From positions 186,001 through 250,000 of the forward strand of contig NZ_JAKFFS010000001.1 of assembly GCF_021502725.1 (NCBI RefSeq): 64,000 nt of DNA, written 5' to 3'. The first letter of the stretch is position 1. Every line of letters begins with the position of its first letter. Positions 54,331 to 62,151 of this stretch are shown piece by piece. The position numbers were made by a program, and so were the translations under genes. The stretch comes from Dyadobacter sp. CY345. Lineage in GTDB: Bacteria; Bacteroidota; Bacteroidia; Cytophagales; Spirosomataceae. Under the pieces are notes generated by a model. It saw only the letters and a list, made by a program, of their open reading frames with translations. It did no database searches and had not been told where the DNA came from.

Positions 54331-55677
54331 ATGAACTTTAAACTTGTACCTGTTTTACTTTTAACTGCTGTTTTATTTTTCCCTATTTTCGGTTTCGGGC
54401 AACGGTCTGCCGCAGAGTATTTTGAAGAAGGAAACGCAAAAGCCCGGGCCAGTGATTTTTCCGGCGCTTTGCAGGCTTATAGCGTCGTAATATCCATTAA
54501 TCCTGAACATGCGCCAAGTTTTTTCAACCGGGGTCTTGCCAAAGCCAATTTAAAAGATCACCGAGGTGCTATTCTGGATTATGACCGCGCCATTGAAATC
54601 AATCCCAAGGAAGCACTTTATTATCAAAGCCGCGGTGTGAGCAAAAGTATGCAGGACGACTATCGCGCTGCCATTCAGGATTACACACGAGGAATAGAAT
54701 TAAATCCGGATGATTCAAAATCTTACTATAACCGCGGTGTAAGTTATGCCAAACTAAATAATCACCGTAACGCCATGGTGGATTTGGACAAGGCATTGAC
54801 ACTTGATCCGAGTGATGTGTCGGCATATTATGCCAGGGGAAATTGCAAGCAATATTTACACGAGTATGCCGGCAGTCTGGCAGATTTTTCGAAAGTCATT
54901 GAGATGAGTCCGAAACGTGCAGGAGCTTATGCGGGAAGAGGTGCTGCCAAAATCGAACTGAACGACTTTCAAGGTGCTGCCGCAGATTTTACAAGAGCAA
55001 TAGAACTGAGTCCAAATGAAGGTAATTATTACGATAAAAGAGGTTTTGCCAAAAATAAAATAGAAGATTATAAAGGAGCTATTTCTGATTACGATAAAAC
55101 GTTGCAGCTGGAACCGGAAAATTTTCAGGCATATTATGGCAGAGGTTATTCAAAAAATAAACTGAATGATCAAAAAGGAGCGATTCTGGATTTGACGAAA
55201 GCGATTGAGCTCAAAAATACTTATGTCGCCGATCCGAAGAAAATTCAGTATACGGGCCCGATTACTAAAACGATTTTGGATGAGTTAAGAAATCAGGTGA
55301 AAGAACATGTAAAAATAGATGTTCTAACAGCCGAACGCTCAGAAGCGTATTTTGTTCGTGGAATCAGCAAATCGAAAAGTGGAGATAGCAGAGGTGCGTT
55401 GCTGGATATCAGTACAGCAATTGAATTGAACCCAACTTATGCAGATGCTTATTTTTCCCGCGCACTGATAAAATCTTCGATCGGAGATCAAATGGGCGCG
55501 GTACTGGATTTTAGCAGTTCAATCAAGTTAAAGACGAATTTTCCTGAGGCGTTTTATCTGAGAGGTATAATTAAACACAGTCTCGGAGAAGTAAATGAAG
55601 GCTGCCTTGATTTGAGCAGATCGGGAGAGCTTGGATACATGCCGTCTTATAAGGTGATCAGCACTTACTGTAATTAA
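54331..55677 (+). CDS. Secreted tetratricopeptide repeat protein
   Basis: 448 residues from the ATG at 54331, whose N-terminus is a signal peptide (about 1-24, ...GFGQ). At least ten TPR units follow (for example YFEEGNAKARASDFSGALQ, AYYARGNCKQYLHEYAGSL, YFVRGISKSKSGDSRGALLD). It is a scaffold-type envelope protein of unknown partner. A longer frame from 54250 would bury the signal peptide. Confidence 0.88.
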   Translation: MNFKLVPVLLLTAVLFFPIFGFGQRSAAEYFEEGNAKARASDFSGALQAYSVVISINPEHAPSFFNRGLAKANLKDHRGAILDYDRAIEINPKEALYYQSRGVSKSMQDDYRAAIQDYTRGIELNPDDSKSYYNRGVSYAKLNNHRNAMVDLDKALTLDPSDVSAYYARGNCKQYLHEYAGSLADFSKVIEMSPKRAGAYAGRGAAKIELNDFQGAAADFTRAIELSPNEGNYYDKRGFAKNKIEDYKGAISDYDKTLQLEPENFQAYYGRGYSKNKLNDQKGAILDLTKAIELKNTYVADPKKIQYTGPITKTILDELRNQVKEHVKIDVLTAERSEAYFVRGISKSKSGDSRGALLDISTAIELNPTYADAYFSRALIKSSIGDQMGAVLDFSSSIKLKTNFPEAFYLRGIIKHSLGEVNEGCLDLSRSGELGYMPSYKVISTYCN

Positions 55678-55680
55678 TTG

Positions 55681-55850
55681 TTAAGGGTTAATGGGTAATG
55701 ATTAAGGGTTAATTAATAATTGTTAATGATAAATTGTCAAGGGTTAATGACTGTCTAATAAATATCAATGTTCTGCCGAGGAAAATTGTCCCTTATCCTA
55801 GGTCTCAATACTTAACAATTGATCATTAACCCTTGATCATTAACAATTAA
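55681..55850. repeat. TTAATG-rich inverted and direct repeats
   Basis: TTAAGGGTTAAT occurs at 55681-55692 and 55702-55713, with CAAGGGTTAAT at 55738-55748. An imperfect inverted repeat links AATTGTTAATGAT...CAAGGGTTAATGA (55718-55750) with TCATTAACCCTTGATCATTAACAATT split at 55823-55848. A similar smaller motif is at 14350-14377. It lies between convergent genes. Confidence 0.55.
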
Positions 55851-55852
55851 TA

Positions 55853-56563
55853 TTACGCTTTTTTCATATTGTCTGCTACCTTATCCCAGTTTACGACATT
55901 CCAGAAAGCAGCGATATAGTCCGGGCGTTTATTTTGGTAGTGCAGATAATAGGCATGTTCCCATACATCCAGCCCTAAAATTGGTGTCCCCTTAACTTCG
56001 GCAATATCCATTAGCGGATTATCCTGGTTTGGCGTAGAGCTTATTTCTAATTTTCCACCTTTTGCCGTCAACCAGGCCCAGCCGGAGCCGAAACGTGTTG
56101 TTGCTGCTTTCCCAAATGCCTCTTTAAATTTATCAAAAGAACCGAACTGGGCATTAATTGCATCCGCAACAGCGCCTTTGGGAGCTCCGCCTTTTCCAGC
56201 GCCCATTACTTCCCAGAAAAAAGTATGGTTCCAGTGTCCTCCACCGTTATTGCGGATTGCAGCTGGCGCTTTTCCGGCAACTTTAATGATATCTTCAAGC
56301 GACTTTTTTTCGTATTCTGTGCCCTTTACTGCGTCATTTAGGTTTTTCACATAAGCAGCATGGTGCTTGCCGTAGTGAATTTCCATGGTCATTTTATCAA
56401 TGCTTGGTTCCAGTGCTCCAAAATCGTAGGGCAGGGGAGCTTGTTTGAAAGGGGCAGTTTCAATTAATATTCCTGATGCAGTTTCTGCGAATGCATAATC
56501 AGCAAGTGCACCAACCGCCAAAGTACTTCCGGCCAGGGTGCGCAAAAAATCTGTTCTATTCAT
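55853..56563 (-). CDS. sodA: Superoxide dismutase (Fe/Mn family), exported form
   Basis: 236 residues from the ATG at 56563, with an N-terminal signal-like segment ([20 protein letters not shown]). That segment resembles Tat leaders but lacks the second arginine. The metal ligands are present in [17 protein letters not shown] and [19 protein letters not shown]. It detoxifies superoxide, probably outside the cytoplasm. It is the third gene after clpS and recR on the minus strand, 25 bases after recR. Whether it uses Fe or Mn cannot be told. Confidence 0.92.
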   Translation of the reverse strand: MNRTDFLRTLAGSTLAVGALADYAFAETASGILIETAPFKQAPLPYDFGALEPSIDKMTMEIHYGKHHAAYVKNLNDAVKGTEYEKKSLEDIIKVAGKAPAAIRNNGGGHWNHTFFWEVMGAGKGGAPKGAVADAINAQFGSFDKFKEAFGKAATTRFGSGWAWLTAKGGKLEISSTPNQDNPLMDIAEVKGTPILGLDVWEHAYYLHYQNKRPDYIAAFWNVVNWDKVADNMKKA

Positions 56564-56588
56564 AGTTGATATGATTTTAAATATACAA

Positions 56589-57203
56589 TCAATCGTAAGC
56601 CACCCGGCTGACGATACTGCGTCCAAGTGTTATTTCATCAGCATATTCAAGATCTCCGCCGATCGGGATTCCCCTTGCGATCGTACTCACTTTTACTGCG
56701 CTGGGTTTGAGCTTTTTTTGTAGATAAAAAGCAGTCGTGTCACCTTCCATTGTCGGACTTAGTGCCAGAATTATTTCCTGGACCTTTTCGTCTGCCGGAG
56801 CATTCTCAATTCTTTTCAACAAAGAATCAATATTCAGATCGGATGGACCAATACCTTCAAGTGGTGAAATAATTCCTCCTAAAACATGGTATAAACCTTT
56901 GAACTGGCTCGTGGCTTCAATAGCAAGAACGTCCCGTGTGTCGACAACAACGCAGATAATGGATGGATCTCTTTTGGGGTTTTTGCAGATGTTGCATAAC
57001 GCTTCATCCGAAATATTGTGGCATTGAACACAATAACAAGTCTGGGTGCGCATTTTTAAAAGCGCTTCTGAAAGTCCGCGGGTTTGTTGTTCATCCCGTT
57101 TCAGCAGATGTAATGCTAAACGTAATGCTGTCTTTTTACCAATCCCGGGAAGCCGGGAAATTTCACTGACTGCATCCTCAATAAGACGGGACGGATAATT
57201 CAT
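56589..57203 (-). CDS. recR: Recombination protein RecR
   Basis: 204 residues from the ATG at 57203 ([20 protein letters not shown]); an upstream extension is unsupported. The helix-hairpin-helix [17 protein letters not shown], the zinc finger [18 protein letters not shown] and a Toprim domain with [12 protein letters not shown] are intact. It acts with RecO/RecF to load RecA at gapped DNA. Confidence 0.97.
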   Translation of the reverse strand: MNYPSRLIEDAVSEISRLPGIGKKTALRLALHLLKRDEQQTRGLSEALLKMRTQTCYCVQCHNISDEALCNICKNPKRDPSIICVVVDTRDVLAIEATSQFKGLYHVLGGIISPLEGIGPSDLNIDSLLKRIENAPADEKVQEIILALSPTMEGDTTAFYLQKKLKPSAVKVSTIARGIPIGGDLEYADEITLGRSIVSRVAYD

Positions 57204-57238
57204 GTGTAGCAATAATGTAAGTAACCGGCGGTTTGTGA

Positions 57239-57514
57239 TTAATGAATTTCTGCTGAAATACCTCTCCTGCAAATTTCATTCCTCATACCCGTCAGCTCGT
57301 CATATTCACCTTCTTTAACGGAACATTTACCTTTATAATGTATAATTAATGTACATTGTTCCGCCTGCTCGCTTGAATGCTTGCAAACTTCTACCAAAGT
57401 GTCTATAACCCAGTCAAATGTGTTAACTTCATCGTTGTAAACGACCAGTTTCATTATATCGGTTTCCACCGTTTTTTCCAGAATTTCCGTTTCTGTATCT
57501 ATCAGCACTTGCAT
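57239..57514 (-). CDS. clpS: ATP-dependent Clp protease adaptor ClpS
   Basis: 91 residues from the ATG at 57514. The ClpS core KLVVYNDEVNTFDWVIDTL and the TLIIHYKGKCSVKEGEYDEL segment bind ClpA and N-degron substrates. It delivers N-end-rule proteins to ClpAP. A start three codons earlier is possible. It is transcribed just ahead of recR (35-base gap). Confidence 0.93.
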   Translation of the reverse strand: MQVLIDTETEILEKTVETDIMKLVVYNDEVNTFDWVIDTLVEVCKHSSEQAEQCTLIIHYKGKCSVKEGEYDELTGMRNEICRRGISAEIH

Positions 57515-57621
57515 AACAACCAATTTTCTGTTTGTTTAGCAAATCTAATCAAAAGTGGAGATTATTCGAAGCCTTTTATTACCTCTTTTAATATTCAAGT
57601 ATTCCTAAAACCTGCTGGTGA

Positions 57622-59079
57622 ATGAATCCGTATGTCTCTTTAATTATTCTTGTCGTCTACTTTGCAATGCTTATTACGGTGTCTGTCTACACCTCGCGCG
57701 GCGCAGATACCAATACTTTTTTTACCGCTAACCGTCAGTCTCCCTGGTATTTAGTCGCTTTTGGGATGATCGGCACATCCTTGTCTGGTGTTACTTTTAT
57801 TTCCGTTCCCGGTGCAGTTGCTAATATACAGTTTTCGTATTTTCAAGTTGTCATCGGTTACATTTTAGGTTATGTTATCATTGGTACTGTGCTGATGCCA
57901 CTTTATTACCGGCTAAATCTGATCTCCATTTATTCTTATCTCGAACAGCGTTTTGGATTTTGGTCTTATAAAACCGGCTCGGCATTTTTCCTTTTGTCCC
58001 GTACCGTTGGCTCTGCTGTCCGTTTATATGTTGCGGCTCAGGTTTTGCAAATTGCGCTGTTCAAGCCACTCGGTGTTCCTTTTGAAGTCGCAGTGGCTAT
58101 AACGATCCTTTTGATCTGGATTTATACTTTCAAGGGGGGCGTAAAAACAATTATTGTAACAGACACACTGCAAACCTTTTTCTTAATTACAGCGGTGATT
58201 CTAACAATCGTGCTGGTATCCCGGGAACTCGATTTACATGGAATATCTGATGTTTGGAATACCGTACAGAGCAGTGGTTATTCAAAAGTTTTTTATTGGG
58301 ATATCAACGATTCTAAAAATTTCTGGAAGCAGTTTTTTGCCGGCGTATTTATTGCGATCGTGATGACCGGGATGGATCAGGATCTGATGCAGAAGAATTT
58401 AACTTGTAAAAATATCGGCGAAGCTCAGAAAAATATGTTCTGGTTCACTGCGGTTTTAGTCGTGGTCAACTTCTTGTTTTTATCATTAGGAGCGTTGTTG
58501 TACGTATATGCGTCAGCGAAAGGAATACCTGTAACAGCAAGAACAGATGAATTTTACCCGATGCTTGCTTTGAATCATTTAGGTCTGGCCGTCGGAATAA
58601 CATTTTTATTAGGTATAACTGCTGCGACCTATGCAAGTTCGGACTCAGCACTTACGGCCTTAACAACCGCTTTTTGTATTGATTTCATGGAGATTGAAAA
58701 GAAACCGGAAGCGAAAAGATCCAGTATCAAGTTTTGGGTGCATATCGGATTTTCTGTGCTTTTCTATATTGTTATCCTGATCTTCAATCGAATGAACAAT
58801 AAGGAGGTGATCACTGCGATATTTGATTTGGCTGGATATACCTATGGTCCATTACTTGGATTATTTACCTTCGGGTTATTTTTAAAACGACCGGTATTAG
58901 ATCGCTGGGTTCCGATCGTTTGTATCATTGCGCCGATTCTTACTTATTATATCAATGACAATTCCGAGTTATGGTTTAACGGTTATAAATTCGGATTTGA
59001 GCGATTAATCATCAATGGCTTAATTACCTTCATAGGACTATGGCTTCTGACAGATTCTAAGTCTAAGCGCCTTGTCTAA
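57622..59079 (+). CDS. Sodium:solute symporter (SSS family)
   Basis: 485 residues with about 13 membrane helices. TNTFFTANRQSPWYLVAFGMIGTSLSG is the usual N-terminal SSS motif, and the sodium-site region GITAATYASSDSALTALT is present. It is an inner-membrane Na+-coupled importer, substrate unknown. It is divergent from clpS and followed by a long hairpin. Confidence 0.93.
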   Translation: MNPYVSLIILVVYFAMLITVSVYTSRGADTNTFFTANRQSPWYLVAFGMIGTSLSGVTFISVPGAVANIQFSYFQVVIGYILGYVIIGTVLMPLYYRLNLISIYSYLEQRFGFWSYKTGSAFFLLSRTVGSAVRLYVAAQVLQIALFKPLGVPFEVAVAITILLIWIYTFKGGVKTIIVTDTLQTFFLITAVILTIVLVSRELDLHGISDVWNTVQSSGYSKVFYWDINDSKNFWKQFFAGVFIAIVMTGMDQDLMQKNLTCKNIGEAQKNMFWFTAVLVVVNFLFLSLGALLYVYASAKGIPVTARTDEFYPMLALNHLGLAVGITFLLGITAATYASSDSALTALTTAFCIDFMEIEKKPEAKRSSIKFWVHIGFSVLFYIVILIFNRMNNKEVITAIFDLAGYTYGPLLGLFTFGLFLKRPVLDRWVPIVCIIAPILTYYINDNSELWFNGYKFGFERLIINGLITFIGLWLLTDSKSKRLV

Positions 59080-59087
59080 CAATTAAA

Positions 59088-59127
59088 CTGTATTTGCTCT
59101 GTATCAAATGAAACAGAGCAAATACAG
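59088..59127 (+). terminator. 15-bp hairpin between the symporter and GtrA genes
   Basis: CTGTATTTGCTCTGT (59088-59102) pairs perfectly with ACAGAGCAAATACAG (59113-59127), loop ATCAAATGAA. There is no T-run. It covers an in-frame ATG at 59108, so it either ends the symporter message or controls translation of the GtrA gene. Confidence 0.6.
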
Positions 59128-59173
59128 CCAACAAATATCCCGTTTTAAGCCACGGGGATCTTTAATTAGCCTG

Positions 59174-59662
59174 ATGGAAAACAAATTACTTAATACAAGG
59201 GACATATTTGCATATTTTTTGGTCGCCTCGACCGGAGCATTAATTCAGCTCATTATTGGCACACTTGCGCAAGACTGGTTCGCAATTTCCTATGTACAAT
59301 CCCTTACGCTGGGCTATTTGGTAGCATCCGTTGCTGGCTTTTTCCTGACTAAAATTTTCGCCTTTAACACTAAAAATAAATCCAAGAGCCATCGGGAAAT
59401 GATAAAGTTCTCTTTGGTAACTGTGCTTTCTTTCTGTATCACTGTTTATGGTTCCGATGCTTTGTACCAGCTAACACTTCTTACAGTCGGGGAGTATAAG
59501 GTTAAAATACCATTTTCAATCAAGCTGGTAGATGTCAACAAGTTATTCAGCCAACTTGCGTGTATGGGAATAAGTTTTTCCAGTAATTACATTCTGCACA
59601 AAAAATTTACTTTTAATGATACCGGCTTTTATGACAGACTTAAAAGCCTGCTTAACAAGTAA
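59174..59662 (+). CDS. GtrA family membrane protein
   Basis: 162 residues from the ATG at 59174 with four helices in the GtrA pattern (FAYFLVASTGALIQLIIG, SVAGFFLTKIFAF, ACMGISFSSNYILHKKFTF). GtrA-like proteins flip or help transfer undecaprenyl-linked sugars. An in-frame ATG at 59108 would lie in a hairpin loop, which makes the internal start more likely. Confidence 0.88.
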   Translation: MENKLLNTRDIFAYFLVASTGALIQLIIGTLAQDWFAISYVQSLTLGYLVASVAGFFLTKIFAFNTKNKSKSHREMIKFSLVTVLSFCITVYGSDALYQLTLLTVGEYKVKIPFSIKLVDVNKLFSQLACMGISFSSNYILHKKFTFNDTGFYDRLKSLLNK

Positions 59663-59792
59663 ATTCCTTCTTTTAACCGCAAAATAATTGTCAGAGTATT
59701 TAGCGCGGATAATCAATTATTTCGTGCAAGAATTTTTGACTGATCTTCTCCCAAAATATATCAAATCCATGTTAAAATAAGCATTTTTTATC

Positions 59793-59823
59793 TTGTTTTA
59801 ATTCTATAAATAGTGTATCTTTC
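59793..59823 (+). promoter_or_regulatory. Candidate promoter for the NTF2-like lipoprotein gene
   Basis: TTG (59793-59795), a 20-base spacer and TATCTTTC (59816-59823) match the Bacteroidota -33/-7 pattern with one mismatch. A TGGGAATT/AATTCCCA hairpin (59847-59874) follows in the leader. Confidence 0.4.
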
Positions 59824-59929
59824 TTTCCGTAAGGAGTTATTTATTCTGGGAATTTAATAAAAATTGAATTCCCAATGAATTATATAAGAGAACCGTAGCG
59901 TAACAATTAACAATTTAAATTTCAAGACT

Positions 59930-60508
59930 ATGAAAGTAATATCATTAGTTCTAATTGGCACTTTATTTTGTTTAGCCTGCTCCAAAGACGCCAAGGAAGA
60001 CGAAGCTGCCCAGGCTGCAAATTTCGAAAATGAAAAAAAAGCGATCAACGCAACAATTGAAAAAGAAACCCAATCTTTCTTTGCAAGAGACTACGAAGCC
60101 TGGAAGTCGAATTATGCGCAAACGGATTACGCATTTCAGGCGTGGAGCAATGACGACGGTACCTTCGATTCTAATGTAGGTTGGGCTGATATAAATAAAC
60201 AGATCGGGCGTTATATCACCGAAAATCCTGAACCGCTTTCAAGTCACCCCAAAGTGGAACGGAAAAATATGAGGTACAAATTTTATGGCGATAATGTTGC
60301 CTATCTCACCTGGGACCAATTCAATAGCGATAAACCCGAAAAAAACTTTCACCACAGCAAAGAGGTAAGACTTATGGAGAAGATCGACGGACAGTGGAAA
60401 ATTGTTTGTGTCTCCGCCTTCTGGGATTATAAAAATCTCATCCCCGCAAGCAGATTACCAATGATTCAGAAAATTGCAAACGAAAGCCGAGGCAAGAACA
60501 AAATCTGA
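59930..60508 (+). CDS. NTF2-like (SnoaL/DUF4440-type) lipoprotein
   Basis: 192 residues. A lipobox (FCLAC) lipidates Cys17. The remaining domain (about 40-175) shows an NTF2-like pattern with FFARDYEAWKSNYAQTDYAF and a late GQWKIVCVSAFWDY. Many such proteins are small-ligand binders; no active-site residues are clear. It is monocistronic with its own leader. Confidence 0.82.
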   Translation: MKVISLVLIGTLFCLACSKDAKEDEAAQAANFENEKKAINATIEKETQSFFARDYEAWKSNYAQTDYAFQAWSNDDGTFDSNVGWADINKQIGRYITENPEPLSSHPKVERKNMRYKFYGDNVAYLTWDQFNSDKPEKNFHHSKEVRLMEKIDGQWKIVCVSAFWDYKNLIPASRLPMIQKIANESRGKNKI

Positions 60509-60676
60509 TATTCGTTTTTAAATTTAAAAATGTTCGTTATCGGAAAATTTTGTTCGGTTATGAACAGTCTTTTTCCATAAGCTAATAGACATTTTAATAT
60601 TGAAAGTCTACATAAATAATTGATTTTCAGTAGTTTATTAATATGTAGCGGTGGTTCGGCACGACAGAATTAAATT

Positions 60677-60692
60677 TGGCACAAGTATTTTT
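60677..60692 (+). promoter_or_regulatory. Possible sigma-54-type -24 element
   Basis: TGGCAC (60677-60682) is a perfect -24 half-site, with a poor -12 (TTTTT at 60688-60692 instead of TTGCW). It lies about 65 bases before the next ATG. Confidence 0.25.
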
Positions 60693-60746
60693 AGTATTTA
60701 ATCAACCATACGATATGGAATGTTAAATCATTAAAAAGAATTAGCC

Positions 60747-61145
60747 ATGAAAATTACATCAATCTCGAAATTAGTTCTGTCTCTGACATTAGCTTTGTCA
60801 ACTTTATCTTTCAGTTATGCAAAAGAAGAAGGCACAGAGAAAAAAGAAACCAAAGCTGCCGCTGCATTTGGCGCTTCACTTTACAGTCTTGCGAACACGA
60901 ACAAGGTAAAACTTGCTATCGACAAAATACCTGATGCAAACGTAAATATTGTTCTGCGTGACAATTACGGAAAGGTTGTCTACCACGAAGTGCTTAAAAA
61001 GAATAGCGAAGATGTTTACCGCCGGGTATTTGATCTTACGGGAATGGAAGAGGGAACTTACTTCTTTGTGTTAATGGGAAAAAATACCAAGATTACTAAG
61101 AGAGTAGAGATCACATCCACTAGCTCGAAAATTGTTGTGTTTTAA
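60747..61145 (+). CDS. Small secreted beta-rich protein
   Basis: 132 residues with a signal peptide (about 1-25, ...SYAKE). The mature part resembles the DUF3244/T9SS-associated beta-sandwich: DNYGKVVYHEVLKKN, FDLTGMEEGTYFFVLM and KITKRVEITS. The role is unknown. It is likely exported to the periplasm or the surface and is followed by a bidirectional terminator. Confidence 0.8.
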   Translation: MKITSISKLVLSLTLALSTLSFSYAKEEGTEKKETKAAAAFGASLYSLANTNKVKLAIDKIPDANVNIVLRDNYGKVVYHEVLKKNSEDVYRRVFDLTGMEEGTYFFVLMGKNTKITKRVEITSTSSKIVVF

Positions 61146-61165
61146 AAACACTCACCCTGAAGCAC

Positions 61166-61201
61166 AAAACGGCTCGGTCAAAATTTTGACCGAGCCGTTT
61201 T
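61166..61201. terminator. Perfect palindromic bidirectional terminator
   Basis: AAAACGGCTCGGTCAAAA (61166-61183) and TTTTGACCGAGCCGTTTT (61184-61201) form an 18-bp palindrome without a spacer between convergent genes. Confidence 0.9.
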
Positions 61202-61217
61202 ATTTATATCGTAGTAA

Positions 61218-61583
61218 TCATAGCAGCTCCTTTTCCGGGTCCCAAAATGTTTGTTGCCAGTTCTGAACCACGTCATCTTTAACAGTCACACCCTCGCTTT
61301 CCAGTCTTTCCTGCATGGCTGTTGGTGTTTCGAAAAGATTTTTAGCACTCAATAAACCATTTCGGTTAACAACGCGGTGCGCCGGAACATTATACTGAGT
61401 ATGGCTGTTTCCCATCGCCCAACCAACCATTCTGGCCCCTCGCTTTGACCCCAGATATGCTGCAATAGCTCCGTAAGAAGTTACCCGTCCCGGCGGAATT
61501 AGTCTCACGACCTCATAGACATTGTCAAAAAAGTCATTTTTAGAATTGGGCTCCTGTACCTTTCCTACCTTCTTTGCGTTCAT
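61218..61583 (-). CDS. atl: Alkyltransferase-like (ATL) protein
   Basis: 121 residues, the MGMT C-terminal DNA-binding domain: [29 protein letters not shown] and [12 protein letters not shown]. In MGMT/Ogt the motif is PCHRV, where Cys accepts the alkyl group; here it is Ala68. ATL proteins bind O6-alkylguanine and recruit nucleotide excision repair. It overlaps the upstream DUF3109 gene by 44 bases and has no alternative ATG nearby, so the overlap looks real. Confidence 0.9.
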   Translation of the reverse strand: MNAKKVGKVQEPNSKNDFFDNVYEVVRLIPPGRVTSYGAIAAYLGSKRGARMVGWAMGNSHTQYNVPAHRVVNRNGLLSAKNLFETPTAMQERLESEGVTVKDDVVQNWQQTFWDPEKELL

Positions 61584-62136
61584 CTATTTCCTGTGTTAAT
61601 TCCTTATACCATTTTGGTCCGTAAGCACGGATCAAAGGTTCTTTAAGAAATTGATAAAGTGGCACGCCTAACTGCTGGCCGAAACTGCAAGCCGGGCTGC
61701 AGATATCCCAGCGGTCGTAGTTCAGTGCGTGATATTGTTCATATTTTGTAACTCTTATTGGATAAAGATGACAGGAAATCGGTTTTTTGTAATCGATTTT
61801 TCCGTCGTTATATGCTTGCTCAATGCCACATTTGAGAATTTTCCGCTCGTCGTAGATCGCATAAGCACATTCTCGGCCGTTAATCACCGGTGTTACATAA
61901 TCTCCGTCAAAGTCTGTCGTGTAAGTACCTTCCTCCGCGATTACTTTTTTCCCTTCCTCTGTCAAATACGGTTCAACCTGGGAGTAAATACTTTCCAGAA
62001 TTGCAAGTTCCTCGGTATCTAGCGGAGCGCCGGAATCTCCTTCCACACAGCATGCACCCAAACATTTGTCAAGATTACAAACAAAAAGCTGGTCTTCGAT
62101 ATCATCGCTGATGCATGTATTATCAATAAGTATCAC
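61540..62136 (-). CDS. DUF3109 family protein
   Basis: 198 residues rich in conserved Cys: [45 protein letters not shown], and [10 protein letters not shown] with [13 protein letters not shown]. The pattern is the DUF3109 iron-sulfur or zinc protein family common in Bacteroidota, with unknown activity. It lies just before ATL on the minus strand, with overlap, so the two are co-transcribed. Confidence 0.9.
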   Translation of the reverse strand: MILIDNTCISDDIEDQLFVCNLDKCLGACCVEGDSGAPLDTEELAILESIYSQVEPYLTEEGKKVIAEEGTYTTDFDGDYVTPVINGRECAYAIYDERKILKCGIEQAYNDGKIDYKKPISCHLYPIRVTKYEQYHALNYDRWDICSPACSFGQQLGVPLYQFLKEPLIRAYGPKWYKELTQEIDERKEGRKGTGAQF

Positions 62137-62151
62137 AGTGAAATATTGTTA

